Assembly: GCA_965660675.1 (NCBI GenBank)
Contig: CBFIAU010000003.1
Location: 62,001 to 126,000 of the forward strand
Length of the DNA: 64,000 nt
Direction: 5' to 3'
Source of the DNA: UBA12202 sp002691725
GTDB taxonomy: Bacteria > Pseudomonadota > Alphaproteobacteria > Puniceispirillales > UBA1172
The notes below the pieces were generated by a model that saw only the letters and a list, made by a program, of their open reading frames with translations, was not told the origin of the DNA and did no database searches. The stretch's first letter is position 1. Every line of letters starts with the position of its first letter. The translations under genes and the position numbers were made by a program. Of the stretch, positions 24,686-34,735 are shown piece by piece.

Positions 24686-25537
24686 ATGCCAGAATTACCT
24701 GAAGTAGAAACCGTAAAATCGGCCCTTGATACAAGCCTCAAAGGCAAGGTGATACATCAGGTGAAAACCTCAGGCAAGACGATGCGATGGCCGATCCCAT
24801 CTGATATTGCGGAAGTCATAACAGGCGCCATTGTCACCAGCTGCCATAGACGAGCGAAATATATCCTCATCAATATGACGAAGTCGCAAAAGGAACTGAC
24901 GCTGGTGGTGCATCTTGGCATGTCAGGCTCAGTCCGGATTTATCCTGATAAAATGGCGGCAATAGCGGCTAAGCCCCATGATCATCTGATCATAGAAGTG
25001 GCGGCTGAGGGTGACGATACCATCACCGCCGTTCTCAATGATCCACGCAGATTTGGCGGTGTCGCTTTAATGCCAAGCAATAAGGTAGAACAGCATCCGC
25101 TGATAAAGCATCTTGGCCCTGAGCCATTGGGCAATCGGTGGAATGGTGATGCCTTTCACGCCGAATTAAAGCGCCGCAAAGCCCCGATAAAAGCGGTGCT
25201 GCTTGATCAGCATGTGGTGGCAGGGATTGGCAATATCTATGCATCAGAAGCGCTCTATTTAGCTGGCATCGCACCCAAACGGGCGGCGCATCGGATCAGC
25301 AAAGCCAAAGCCGATATACTAACCCAAGCTGTCCGCCAAGTGCTGACCCAAGCCATCGAGGCCGGCGGAACAAGTCTGCGTGATCATGTACAGCCGGGTG
25401 GCGAGATCGGATATTTTGCCCAGCAATTACACGTTTATGGTCGTCAAGATGCGCCATGCCATCGCTGCGGCAAAGCCATAAAAATGATAAGACAATCAGG
25501 CCGTGCGAGTTTTTATTGCTCTCAATGCCAACGATAA
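24686..25537 (+). CDS. mutM: Formamidopyrimidine-DNA glycosylase
   Basis: A 283-residue DNA repair glycosylase/lyase that removes 8-oxoguanine and formamidopyrimidines. The N-terminal catalytic proline and glutamate are in PELPEVETV, a DNA-contacting lysine in RRAKYI, and the helix-two-turn-helix near ILTQAVRQVL. The C-terminal zinc finger has CHRCGKAI and CSQCQ. The small secreted-protein gene starts 15 nt later and may be co-transcribed. Confidence 0.96.
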   Translation: MPELPEVETVKSALDTSLKGKVIHQVKTSGKTMRWPIPSDIAEVITGAIVTSCHRRAKYILINMTKSQKELTLVVHLGMSGSVRIYPDKMAAIAAKPHDHLIIEVAAEGDDTITAVLNDPRRFGGVALMPSNKVEQHPLIKHLGPEPLGNRWNGDAFHAELKRRKAPIKAVLLDQHVVAGIGNIYASEALYLAGIAPKRAAHRISKAKADILTQAVRQVLTQAIEAGGTSLRDHVQPGGEIGYFAQQLHVYGRQDAPCHRCGKAIKMIRQSGRASFYCSQCQR

Positions 25538-25552
25538 GGTAAAACAATAAAC

Positions 25553-25912
25553 ATGATACGCGCATTATTAATATTCATGGCTTTCATGTTGGCATCACCT
25601 GTCATGGCGGAAACCCCGCAACAAAGCCCACAACAAAGATGGATTGGTGATGTGCCGATTATGGATAATATGAGCATTGAAAGTGATTTAGGCTTTGCCT
25701 TTGATAGTCCTGATGGCCGTATTGTCGTCATTTATGTATCGGGCTCATCCGATAAAAGCGATGTGCAAGATTATTATGATATGGCCTTAATCCCGCTAGG
25801 ATGGGAGGCTGTTGCTGATCTGGCATGGCATCGGCAAAACGAAAGATTGGTCATTAGTTCAGCCCAAGCAGGTGAGACTAATTTATGGAAAATCGCCATC
25901 ATGCCTGAATAA
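25553..25912 (+). CDS. Small secreted protein of unknown function
   Basis: A 119-residue protein not recognised by family. Residues 1-19 form a clear signal peptide (LLIFMAFMLASPVMA, cleavage probable before ETPQQ). The mature part begins with a short Gln/Pro stretch and has alternating hydrophobic segments such as GRIVVIYVSGSS and DYYDMALIPLGWEAV, suggesting a small alpha/beta fold in the periplasm. There are no cysteines in the mature part. It lies between mutM and rpsT on the same strand, 15 nt after mutM. Confidence 0.7.
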   Translation: MIRALLIFMAFMLASPVMAETPQQSPQQRWIGDVPIMDNMSIESDLGFAFDSPDGRIVVIYVSGSSDKSDVQDYYDMALIPLGWEAVADLAWHRQNERLVISSAQAGETNLWKIAIMPE

Positions 25913-26052
25913 ATCAGGCTATCCCCCTCGTTCCAAGCCAAAAACATGATGAAATATAATGAAACATGGCAAGAAATGGGGAAAGCCTTGACAAGATGTG
26001 TCGTTTGAGGCATTAACGCCGCAATCGAGATTGACTTATAAGAGGATTGGTT

Positions 26053-26319
26053 ATGGCCAACCATAAATCAGCGAAAAAGCGCATTCGGCGTAATTCAGCT
26101 TTTGAAGACATTAATCGGGATCGCCGTAGCCGCATCCGTACCTTTATTAAAAAGGTAGAGGCGGCGATTGCTAGCGGGGATCAGGAAGCAGCACGGGAAG
26201 CTTTGAAGCATGCACAGCCTGAAATGCATCGGGGTGTCACGAAAGGTATTTTTCATAAAAATACGATGTCCAGAAAACTGTCACGGCTTTCTGCGGCTAT
26301 TAAGGCGATTGCCGCCTAA
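26053..26319 (+). CDS. rpsT: 30S ribosomal protein S20
   Basis: An 88-residue protein with the typical start MANHKSAKKRIRRN and a helical lysine-rich sequence ending in LSRLSAAIKAIAA. It binds 16S rRNA in the 30S body. AGAGGA (26041-26046) is 6 nt before the ATG at 26053; an upstream TTG in frame has no such site. Its own terminator follows. Confidence 0.97.
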   Translation: MANHKSAKKRIRRNSAFEDINRDRRSRIRTFIKKVEAAIASGDQEAAREALKHAQPEMHRGVTKGIFHKNTMSRKLSRLSAAIKAIAA

Positions 26320-26354
26320 TCATCGCAATACCGACTGCAAAACCAGTATTTTGG

Positions 26355-26382
26355 AAAAGCCTGTCAGCAGACAGGCTTTTTT
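26355..26382 (+). terminator. Intrinsic terminator after rpsT
   Basis: AAAAGCCTGTC (26355-26365) pairs with GACAGGCTTTT (26370-26380) around an AGCA loop, followed by TT. Confidence 0.92.
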
Positions 26383-26900
26383 ATTACCGATTCGGAAAAG
26401 CATTTTAGAAGTCAGAATTAATCTTTTTTCTAGGGTAAATTGATTCGACTATTGAATCTGTTAACTTTTTTGAAAGCCGCCAAGATGACAACACGCAAAA
26501 GCATGCCTTGGCCACTCAAGACAGGATGATGCAAGCAGGATAAAATCAAGGAGGCAATTCATTCAAAGCCTTGATTTTGCATACGCATTTTTCTGCAAAA
26601 TAATTTTTTTAGGGCTTGACGACAAGTTGATGGCAAATTGACTTGAAGGGTTATGGCAGTTCTGTAAAATTCTAGAAATTGAAAATAGTGAACAGGTATC
26701 TGTTTTCAGTTTCTTGTTCTTGAACCTGGTTTTGAACCTGCTTTGGCACTTGTGTCAGACACATCCTCCGATATTGACGATATTTGTCGTATATATCAGA
26801 TAAATATGAGGGTAATTATGGTATCAAAATGCGGTTTTTGAAAAGATACATTGGATGTAATTAGTCAATTTTATTGGTCTCGACTAAAGGAATGTTACAT
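26383..26900 (+). promoter_or_regulatory. AT-rich non-coding region upstream of dnaA
   Basis: About 520 bp without a credible gene. It contains a 10-bp inverted repeat AAAATCAAGG/CCTTGATTTT (26542-26551 with 26569-26578). Overlapping its 3' arm is a second stem TTTTGCA/TGCAAAA (26576-26582 with 26594-26600) followed by a T-rich tract, so the two would be exclusive. TTGAAG-16-TAAAAT (26643-26670) is a promoter candidate. TTGAACCTG occurs twice 12 bp apart (26720, 26732), and ACGA/TCGT dyads lie near 26777. No good DnaA box was seen, so an origin is not supported. Confidence 0.45.
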
Positions 26901-28322
26901 ATGGGCTCGGAAGATAGTAACAATAACAAAACCAGCCCAAATCAAGTTGATGATCATCTTTTAACAAAATGGATGCGTGTTAAGGATCGTATCCGTGCTG
27001 ATCTTGGCGATAATATCTGGCGTAACTGGATCAAGGGGCTAGATATTTATAGCCTTGAACATGGAATTGTTATGTTGAGGTCTGCCTCAAGCCTTGTGAC
27101 TGCTCGGGTGAATAGCCAATACGCTGATCGCTTGCGTATGTATTGGCAAGCCGAGGACCAATCCGTGCGCGACGTTAAAGTCAGCCATAAACAGCATGTT
27201 TCGGTGATGCCAGAAAAATCTAATATGACGGCTGAGATGTCGGCTGGCATGACCGCTGGCAAAACAGCGCCAATAGCAAAAACCTATAGCGGCGATGAGC
27301 TTGGCGGGGTTCTTGATCCGCGTATGACATTTGATAATTTTATTGTTGGTAAACCGAATGAACTCGCCTATGCCGCTGCCATGCGCGTGGCGGAATCTGA
27401 TGTGCCGTCATTCAATCCGTTATTTCTGCATGGCGGTGTGGGTTTAGGCAAAACGCATTTGATGCATGCGATTGCGTGGCATATTAGACGCCGTGATCCG
27501 TCGCGGAAGGTTGTCTATCTGTCGGCGGAAAAGTTTATGTACCGATTTATTCGCGCGCTTCGCTTTCGCGATACCATGCAATTCAAGGAACAGTTCCGTT
27601 CTGTTGATGTGTTGATGGTGGATGATGTGCAATTCATCAGCGGTAAAGACAGCACACAAGAGGAGTTTTTTCACACATTTAACGCATTGATTGACCAAAA
27701 CAGGCAAATCATCTTATCTGCCGATAAATCACCGACCAATCTTGATGGTATGGAAGAACGCCTGCGGTCGCGGCTGAACTGGGGCATGGTGGCGGATATT
27801 CACCCCACCACATTTGAGTTGCGCTTTGGTATTCTGCAAGCACGGGCAGAGCTTGAGAGCATTGATCTGCCACAAAAGGTCATGGAATATTTGGCGCGTA
27901 AAATCACCTCAAATGTGCGTGAGCTAGAAGGCTCATTAAATCGCTTATCAGCTTATGCGTCGCTATTTGATGTGCCGATCACGATTGACACTGTTCATGA
28001 AGTTTTAAGCGATCTGTTGCGGTCAAGCTCGGCGCAAATCTCAATTGACGCTATCCAGCGTGAAGTGGCGCGATATTATAATATCAGGCAGACAGAAATG
28101 CATTCTAACCGGCGCTCAAGAAACATTGTTCGGCCTCGTCAAATTGCCATGTATCTGGCAAAAAACCTGACCAATTGCTCGTATCCGCAAATTGGCAGCA
28201 AATTTGGTGACAGAGATCACACCACGGTTATGCATGCGGTGCGCAAGATTGAGGATATGATGACAGAAGATCGTCAAATTGCTGATGATGTTGTGATGAT
28301 CCGCTCACTTCTTAGCACCTAA
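26901..28322 (+). CDS. dnaA: Chromosomal replication initiator protein DnaA
   Basis: A 473-residue AAA+ ATPase that unwinds the replication origin. Domain I begins with WMRVKDRIRADLGDNIWRNW. Domain II is a short linker rich in Met, Ala and Lys. Domain III has Walker A GGVGLGKTHLMHA and Walker B VLMVDDVQFI. Domain IV, which binds DnaA boxes, has RRSRNIVRPRQIAMYLAK and FGDRDHTTVMHAVRKIE. AAAGGA (26886-26891) touches the ATG at 26892 but is 9 nt from the ATG at 26901, so the latter is preferred. dnaN, recF and gyrB follow in the classical order. Confidence 0.95.
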   Translation: MGSEDSNNNKTSPNQVDDHLLTKWMRVKDRIRADLGDNIWRNWIKGLDIYSLEHGIVMLRSASSLVTARVNSQYADRLRMYWQAEDQSVRDVKVSHKQHVSVMPEKSNMTAEMSAGMTAGKTAPIAKTYSGDELGGVLDPRMTFDNFIVGKPNELAYAAAMRVAESDVPSFNPLFLHGGVGLGKTHLMHAIAWHIRRRDPSRKVVYLSAEKFMYRFIRALRFRDTMQFKEQFRSVDVLMVDDVQFISGKDSTQEEFFHTFNALIDQNRQIILSADKSPTNLDGMEERLRSRLNWGMVADIHPTTFELRFGILQARAELESIDLPQKVMEYLARKITSNVRELEGSLNRLSAYASLFDVPITIDTVHEVLSDLLRSSSAQISIDAIQREVARYYNIRQTEMHSNRRSRNIVRPRQIAMYLAKNLTNCSYPQIGSKFGDRDHTTVMHAVRKIEDMMTEDRQIADDVVMIRSLLST

Positions 28323-28553
28323 ACCGAGCAGCGCTCATTTCCGATAAGAACACATTATATTGTGGTATTAATGCGTAAAAACATGCTATAAATTGTGTTG
28401 CCTGCATAAAAGGTGATACTAGGCTGTGGCTTAAGAAAGTTATTATTTTAGCTGCAAAATGGTTCATCTTAGCGGCACAATATTGACAAATATGATCACA
28501 AACTCGAATGACTAAACCCTAGCAAGACCAAAAGACTAGAGAAAGGCCTCGCC

Positions 28554-29660
28554 ATGAAACTAAGTATTGATCGCGCCGCATTGATAAAGCCGCTTGGTCA
28601 TATCCAAGGTGTGGTAGAGCGGCGGAATACGATACCAATTTTATCTAATATGGTGATTAGAGCTGAGGCCGGTCAGTTAAAATTGACTGCCACCGATATG
28701 GAAATGGATATGGTGGAAACCACCCATGCCGCTGTCGCCGAAGAAGGCGTTATCACAACGCCTGCCCATATGCTTTACGACATTGTCCGAAAATTACCCG
28801 AAGGGTCAGAGATTACCATCTCATCTGACGATAGTGGTCAGGCGCAGATTAGCGCCGGGCGCTCGACATTCCGCCTGCCCATTCTGCCAGTTGAGGATTT
28901 TCCAGCGATTAGCAGTGCTGAAATGCCAGTCTCATTTCATGTGCCAGCCGCTGACCTCAAGTCAATGATTGAGCTAACCCGAATGGCGACATCAACCGAA
29001 GAATCGCGGTATTATTTGAACGGCATTTATTTGCATCACACACCTGAACGTCAACTGCGTGCTGTGGCGACCGATGGGCATCGGCTTGCCTTAACCCAGA
29101 TGGATTTGCCGCAAGGGGCGGAAACCATGCCGTCGGTGATTGTTCCGCGCAAGGCCTATTCCGAATTATTCCGCTTAATGGAAGATTATGATGGCGATGT
29201 TGAGGTTGGTCTTTCGGATAATCGGGCACGCTTTTCCTTGGGTCAGGTTGTCATGACATCAAAACTGATTGATGGTACATTTCCGGATTATGACCGTGTT
29301 GTGCCGAAAGATAATCAACGTAAATCGACGGTCAGCGTTGCTGATTTTAGCGCTGCGGTTGATCGTGTGTCGACGATCTCGGCTGAAAAAACCCGCACCG
29401 TTCAGCTGACGTTCAGTAGCGGTAGCCTAACCATCTCAGCGAGTAGTGTTGATCAGGCGAGCGCGACTGAAGTCATTGAAGCGAGCTGGGCTGATGATGA
29501 TCTGAAGATTGGATTTAATGCGAAGTATTTGCTGGATATTACCCATTTGATTGAAGGTGATGATATGGAGTTTGCCTTTGCTGAGCCATCTAACCCGACA
29601 CTGATCCGATCACCCAAAGATGACGCCAGTCTGTTTGTGGTGATGCCGATGCGCGTCTGA
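28554..29660 (+). CDS. dnaN: DNA polymerase III sliding clamp (beta subunit)
   Basis: A 368-residue protein of normal length that forms the ring-shaped processivity clamp. The start MKLSIDRAALIKPLGHIQGVV and the segment ATDGHRLALTQMDLP are typical, as is the C-terminal LFVVMPMRV. The 231 bp upstream hold a TTGACA near 28483 but no good -10, so its promoter is uncertain. recF begins 19 nt after its stop. Confidence 0.96.
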   Translation: MKLSIDRAALIKPLGHIQGVVERRNTIPILSNMVIRAEAGQLKLTATDMEMDMVETTHAAVAEEGVITTPAHMLYDIVRKLPEGSEITISSDDSGQAQISAGRSTFRLPILPVEDFPAISSAEMPVSFHVPAADLKSMIELTRMATSTEESRYYLNGIYLHHTPERQLRAVATDGHRLALTQMDLPQGAETMPSVIVPRKAYSELFRLMEDYDGDVEVGLSDNRARFSLGQVVMTSKLIDGTFPDYDRVVPKDNQRKSTVSVADFSAAVDRVSTISAEKTRTVQLTFSSGSLTISASSVDQASATEVIEASWADDDLKIGFNAKYLLDITHLIEGDDMEFAFAEPSNPTLIRSPKDDASLFVVMPMRV

Positions 29661-29679
29661 TCAGGTTCAGGATATTCAT

Positions 29680-30852
29680 GTGACTGCCAGTAACCCTATT
29701 CCTCAACCAGCCCATTCGACACCGCAAGCATGGATACGGCATCTTGGATTAACCCGATTTCGCAATTACCATGATCTTGATCTTATGCTTGATGAGCGCA
29801 TGGTGATCCTTATTGGCCCTAATGGTGCGGGCAAAACGAATATTATGGAGGCGGTCTCATTGATGGCGCCAGGCCGCGGCTTGCGGCGAGCAAAGCGTGA
29901 GCAACTGATGCTAAATGGTGAGCCGAATAAGCCGTCTGCTAGCACTATCAGTGATAACTGGCGCTGGGCCATTTCATGCGAGGCGGTAACAGAGTTTGGG
30001 GCATTTCGTGCCGGAACAGGCGAAGAGGTTAATCAAGAAAATGGGCGCCGCGCTATCCGCCTTGATGGCGCCAACGCATCGCAATCGGCGCTTGCTGAAC
30101 GCTTGGCGATATCATGGCTAACCCCTGACATGGATAGTGTTCTGGCTGGCTCACCAGGTGAAAGGCGGCGGTTTTTAGATCGCTTGGTGATTGCTTTTGA
30201 CCCTGCGCATGCTGGCCGGTTAAGCCGCTATGAGCGCGGGATGCGGCAAAGAAATCGTCTGCTTGAAGATGGCGCGGAAGATCGCTGGCTTGCCGCTGTG
30301 GAGCAAGAGCTGGCGGAAACCGGAATTGCTATTATCGCGGCGCGTCAGACCATGGGTGATGCTCTTGATCACGAAGCCGCCATGCCGGTGGTTGGGTTTC
30401 CGGCGGCACGGCTAACGATAACAGGGCTTGCCGAAACATGGCTTCATGACATGCCTGCGGTTGATGTTGAGGATCGCATCAGGTCAGCGGCGCGGGCGCA
30501 AAGGCAACTTGGTGAGGTCACAATGCCAGGGCCGCATAACAGCGTATTGGAAGTGCGCCACTCGGATACTGGCCAGATAGCGGAAACCTCATCAACAGGT
30601 GAGCAGAAATCGCTGGTTATATCAGTCATCTTGGCGCATGCGCGGTTGCAGAATCAACGCCTGTCACGACCACCTATTCTTTTGCTGGATGATATTGTCT
30701 CGCATCTGGATGCGGAGCGAAGATTAGCCTTGTTTGAGCTGACGAGCGCTTTACCAGGGCAAGTATGGTTTAGCGGCACGGACAGCATTAGCTTTGCGCC
30801 AATAAGCCGTCAGGCCAATGTTATTCATCTTGATAAAGGGCAAATTGTTTAG
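29680..30852 (+). CDS. recF: DNA replication and repair protein RecF
   Basis: A 390-residue SMC-like ATPase that helps load RecA at gaps. Walker A is IGPNGAGKTNIMEAV, followed by the family segment SPGERRRFLDRLV. The ABC signature is STGEQKSLVISVILAHA and Walker B PILLLDDIVSHLD. The start is GTG, 7 nt after AGGA (29669-29672); the overlapping ATG at 29678 is out of frame. It is in the dnaN-recF-gyrB cluster. Confidence 0.94.
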   Translation: MTASNPIPQPAHSTPQAWIRHLGLTRFRNYHDLDLMLDERMVILIGPNGAGKTNIMEAVSLMAPGRGLRRAKREQLMLNGEPNKPSASTISDNWRWAISCEAVTEFGAFRAGTGEEVNQENGRRAIRLDGANASQSALAERLAISWLTPDMDSVLAGSPGERRRFLDRLVIAFDPAHAGRLSRYERGMRQRNRLLEDGAEDRWLAAVEQELAETGIAIIAARQTMGDALDHEAAMPVVGFPAARLTITGLAETWLHDMPAVDVEDRIRSAARAQRQLGEVTMPGPHNSVLEVRHSDTGQIAETSSTGEQKSLVISVILAHARLQNQRLSRPPILLLDDIVSHLDAERRLALFELTSALPGQVWFSGTDSISFAPISRQANVIHLDKGQIV

Positions 30853-30909
30853 TGATTAAATATAAAACATGGCGGCAAATATCATCATATCGATGGGAAG
30901 GATAAGCAC

Positions 30910-33342
30910 ATGAGCGATCAAGATCAGGAGAGCCAGAGCGAAGGTGAATATGGCGCCGATCAGATTAAGGTTTTAAGAGGCCTTGATGCTGTCCGCAAAC
31001 GTCCGGGTATGTATATCGGCGATACTGATGATGGCTCAGGCCTTCATCACATGATTTATGAGGTTGTTGATAATGCCATTGACGAAGCCTTGGCCGGATA
31101 CTGTGACAAGGTCACCATTACCCTGAACGGCAATGGATCAGTCACAGTTACCGATAATGGGCGCGGCATTCCAACTCAAATACATCCCGAAGAAGGCGTC
31201 TCTGCGGCTGAGGTGATCATGACTCAGCTTCATGCTGGCGGTAAGTTTGACAGCAATACCTATAAAGTATCTGGCGGCTTACATGGGGTTGGTGTATCCG
31301 TGGTTAATGCGCTTAGTTCGGTATTGGATATGGAAATTAAACGTGATGGCAAACGTCACGCCATGCGCTTTGAGCATGGTGAGCCGACATCCCCGCTAAG
31401 TATTGTTGGTGATGCTGATGGTGAAAGCGGAACATTGATCACCTTCACGCCATCACAAGAGACCTTTACCAATGTTGATTTTGATTTTGGAACATTAGAA
31501 CATCGCCTGCGTGAGCTGGCTTTTCTGAACAGCGGCATTAGCATTATTCTGACCGATGATCGGCAGGCTGAGCAAAAACAGCGTGAGTTTAAATTTGATG
31601 GTGGGCTGAAAGAATATGTCTCATGGATTGATCGGTCGCGCCAATCTCTGCATGAACCAATAACGGCTAACACTGAAAAAGAAGGTGTTGGCGTTGAGCT
31701 GGCTATGGAATGGACAGACTCCTATCATGAAACCACGATGTGCTTTACCAACAATATCCCACAGCGTGATGGCGGCACCCATTTGGCCGGGTTTAGGGCG
31801 GCCATGACTCGTGTGATCAATAACTATGCTCAAGACAGTGGCATTGCTAAGCGAGAAAAAACTCAGCTATCAGGGGATGATGCGCGCGAAGGGCTGACGG
31901 CTATTATCTCAACAAAAGTTCCTGATCCCAAGTTTTCATCACAGACTAAAGATAAGCTTGTCTCCTCCGAAGTTCGGCCACTTGTCGAACAAGCCGTGGC
32001 AGAGGCATTATCGCAATGGTTAGAAGAGCATCCGAATGAAGCGAAAAAAATTGTCTCAAAAGCGTTTGAGGCAGCGGCCGCGCGCGAGGCGGCAAGAAAA
32101 GCCCGTGAGCTGACGCGCCGTAAAGGGGTTCTTGATATCACTAGTTTGCCCGGCAAGCTGGCAGATTGTCAGGAAAAAGACCCTGAAAAATCAGAAATCT
32201 TTCTGGTTGAGGGCGATTCTGCTGGCGGTTCTGCCAAGCAAGGACGTGACCGTGCCAATCAAGCTATTCTGCCGCTTCGTGGCAAGATTCTCAATGTTGA
32301 AAGAGCGCGCATTGACAAAATGCTAAGCTCGGCGGAATTAGGCACGCTGATCACGGCGATTGGGGCGGGTGTTGGCAACACCGACTTGGACCCCGATAAA
32401 GCCCGATATCATCGCATCATCATTATGACAGATGCTGATGTTGACGGCAGTCACATTCGGACATTGCTGTTGACATTTTTCTTCCGTCATATGAAGCCTC
32501 TCATCGAACGCGGCTATTTATATATTGCTCAGCCGCCATTATTCCGTGCCAAACGTGGCCAGTCTGAGGTCTATCTCAAAGATCAGCCAGCAATGGATCA
32601 ATATCTAAAAGAACAAGGCCTTAAAGACGCGGTGCTAGAGCTTGCTGATGGTCAGCAAATTGCTGGTGCTGATCTTAATGCGCTGACGATGACAGCTATT
32701 CAAGCCAGCAAGAGCATTCAGTCCATGGCGCGAATTGTTGGCTCTGAACATGTTGTTGAACAAGCGGCGATCGCTGGCATTCTGTCGTCTGAAAGTATTA
32801 CCAATCCGGAAGCTGCTGATTATTTGGCGAAACGGCTCGAAGGGCTGTCGGACATTCTGGAGCGCGGCTGGCAAGGGCAGATTGTGAGCGATGCCAATAA
32901 TCAGGATGTCATGGAAATCTCACGCACATTGCGCGGCGTGACTGAGCGTTACATCTTAGCGCCGCGTCTGCTGGCAATCGAAGAAGCCCGCCGTCTTGAC
33001 CCTATGATTGGTGATCTTCAGCGGCATTTTGCGAAACCTGCGCAGCTGATTGTTGGCAGCAAGACGCTGCCTATCAATGGCCCGATCAGCATGGTTAACC
33101 ATATCTTTGAGCTTGGCCGTAAAGGGGCGCAAGTATCACGCTATAAAGGGTTGGGGGAAATGAACCCTGAACAGCTATGGGAAACTACACTTGACCCAAA
33201 TCAGCGGACATTACTGAAAGTGACCATTGAGCATGAAGATGCGGCCGAAGAATCCTTTGCCATGCTGATGGGCGAAGCGGTTGAGCAAAGACGTCAATTT
33301 ATTCAGGAAAACGCGCTCAAAGTGGCTAATCTTGATATCTGA
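30910..33342 (+). CDS. gyrB: DNA gyrase subunit B
   Basis: An 810-residue ATPase subunit of the enzyme that introduces negative supercoils. The GHKL ATP site shows YEVVDNAIDEALAGY and VTDNGRGIP. The TOPRIM domain has LVEGDSAGGSAKQGRDR, LPLRGKILNVE and MTDADVDGSHIRTLLL. The C-terminus ends with RRQFIQENALKVANLDI. It lies 57 nt after recF and is followed by regB. Confidence 0.97.
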   Translation: MSDQDQESQSEGEYGADQIKVLRGLDAVRKRPGMYIGDTDDGSGLHHMIYEVVDNAIDEALAGYCDKVTITLNGNGSVTVTDNGRGIPTQIHPEEGVSAAEVIMTQLHAGGKFDSNTYKVSGGLHGVGVSVVNALSSVLDMEIKRDGKRHAMRFEHGEPTSPLSIVGDADGESGTLITFTPSQETFTNVDFDFGTLEHRLRELAFLNSGISIILTDDRQAEQKQREFKFDGGLKEYVSWIDRSRQSLHEPITANTEKEGVGVELAMEWTDSYHETTMCFTNNIPQRDGGTHLAGFRAAMTRVINNYAQDSGIAKREKTQLSGDDAREGLTAIISTKVPDPKFSSQTKDKLVSSEVRPLVEQAVAEALSQWLEEHPNEAKKIVSKAFEAAAAREAARKARELTRRKGVLDITSLPGKLADCQEKDPEKSEIFLVEGDSAGGSAKQGRDRANQAILPLRGKILNVERARIDKMLSSAELGTLITAIGAGVGNTDLDPDKARYHRIIIMTDADVDGSHIRTLLLTFFFRHMKPLIERGYLYIAQPPLFRAKRGQSEVYLKDQPAMDQYLKEQGLKDAVLELADGQQIAGADLNALTMTAIQASKSIQSMARIVGSEHVVEQAAIAGILSSESITNPEAADYLAKRLEGLSDILERGWQGQIVSDANNQDVMEISRTLRGVTERYILAPRLLAIEEARRLDPMIGDLQRHFAKPAQLIVGSKTLPINGPISMVNHIFELGRKGAQVSRYKGLGEMNPEQLWETTLDPNQRTLLKVTIEHEDAAEESFAMLMGEAVEQRRQFIQENALKVANLDI

Positions 33343-33362
33343 TCACAGGCGAAGGAATGGAA

Positions 33363-34664
33363 ATGCCACATCAGGATTACTCCTTTCTCAAGATTGATGA
33401 TCTGATCAATAGCGGCCAGTTGTCTATGGTGCGATGGATGGCGATAGGTGGTCAGTTGCTGACCGTGTTGGTTGTATATTTTGCGCTTGATCTGAATATT
33501 CCGATTTTCTGGTTAATGCTGGTTATCCTGATTTCTGCGGTGGTTGGTATTTGGCATCATCTGGTCAACCGGTCGCGTATCCGGATTGATAATTATCAGG
33601 CGTTTTTCCTGCTGGGGTTTGATACGTTACAGCTGTTTGCCCTATTATTCTTAACCGGTGGGCTGACCAATCCTTTTGCTTTGCTTTTGCTGGCACCGGT
33701 AGCGGTCTCCGCCTCGCTTCTATCAATGCGCTATACAATATCGCTTATCTTGATGGTGGCTTTTCTGGCTAGTCTGTTATCGGTTTATCATTTGCCGTTA
33801 CCATGGCAGAACACAACGCCCGAATGGCCAGGTCTGTATTTAGTGGGATTATGGATAGGGATTGTTTTCGCGGTCGGCTTTATTGGTATTTACACAGGGC
33901 TTTTGACAAATCATGCGCGTCATATTGTACGCGGGCTTTCGGATGCGCGAGTTAATATTGCCCATGAACAGCAAATGGTCTCTTTAGGGAGCCTTGCCAC
34001 GGTTGCGGCGCATAAATTGGGCTCACCACTCAATACCATCACCCTGATCACTCATGAATTGGCAGAAATGCTTGACGAGAAGGCAGATCATGAAACTCTG
34101 GCTACGGAGATCATAGCCTTGAAAGCCGAAACCGAACGCTGCCGCATGATCTTGGCTGGATTGAGCGAAGATGCCAATCAGATTGATCAGATGAGCCATG
34201 ACCCGGTGGCGGCGATTGCCTTGGTGCAAGGGCTGATTGATGATCGCTTTGCTGATATTCGGGAAATGATCACTTTGCAGACGCTGCCAACAATAGACGG
34301 CGAGACGCCAATCCTTGGGCGGCGGCCCGATATCATTTACAGCCTTGAGATGATGATTGATAATGCCGCGCAATTTGCCAAAACCAAGGTTACGGTTGCG
34401 GTTGGTTGGGATCAAAACAACTTGTTTATTTGTATCACTGATGATGGCCCCGGGTTTACCAGCTCTGTGCTTAGCCGTCTTGGTGAGCCATATAATTCAT
34501 CCCGAAAAGGCATTGATGGTCATATGGGGCTAGGCTTGTTTATTGCGACCACGATGATCGAAGGTCTGGGCGGTAAACTTGTTGCCAGAAATGTCAAACC
34601 GGCGGGGGCGGAAGTCACATTTGTTCTGCCGCGTGCGGATGTTGATGTTGGATACGCAAAGTAA
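33363..34664 (+). CDS. regB: Redox-sensing histidine kinase RegB/ActS/PrrB
   Basis: A 433-residue membrane kinase. About six membrane helices fill residues 20-190. The quinone-interaction heptapeptide GGLTNPF is complete, and the redox-active cysteine is in TERCRMIL. The phospho-accepting histidine lies in AAHKLGSPLNTI; the usual H-box is AHELGTPL, so Glu is replaced by Lys and Thr by Ser. ATPase motifs DNAAQFAK, DDGPGF and GHMGLGLFIA follow. ATG 33363 is preferred because GAAGGA is 7 nt upstream. RegB responds to oxygen and the ubiquinone pool and phosphorylates RegA, encoded next. Confidence 0.92.
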   Translation: MPHQDYSFLKIDDLINSGQLSMVRWMAIGGQLLTVLVVYFALDLNIPIFWLMLVILISAVVGIWHHLVNRSRIRIDNYQAFFLLGFDTLQLFALLFLTGGLTNPFALLLLAPVAVSASLLSMRYTISLILMVAFLASLLSVYHLPLPWQNTTPEWPGLYLVGLWIGIVFAVGFIGIYTGLLTNHARHIVRGLSDARVNIAHEQQMVSLGSLATVAAHKLGSPLNTITLITHELAEMLDEKADHETLATEIIALKAETERCRMILAGLSEDANQIDQMSHDPVAAIALVQGLIDDRFADIREMITLQTLPTIDGETPILGRRPDIIYSLEMMIDNAAQFAKTKVTVAVGWDQNNLFICITDDGPGFTSSVLSRLGEPYNSSRKGIDGHMGLGLFIATTMIEGLGGKLVARNVKPAGAEVTFVLPRADVDVGYAK

Positions 34665-34689
34665 GCTCACGCGCCCATTTTTTAAAGCC

Positions 34690-34717
34690 TTGTGTTTATT
34701 GCTTTTCTACCTATATA
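34690..34717 (+). promoter_or_regulatory. Candidate promoter of regA
   Basis: TTGTGT (34690-34695), 16-bp spacer, TATATA (34712-34717), in the 71-bp gap after regB. It would let regA be expressed apart from regB. Confidence 0.4.
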
Positions 34718-34735
34718 GAATAGTAGGAAATCATG

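Noticed and set aside
26383..28553. Replication origin around dnaA
   Set aside because: No cluster of DnaA boxes (TTATNCACA with close matches) was found on either side of dnaA, and alphaproteobacterial origins often lie elsewhere.
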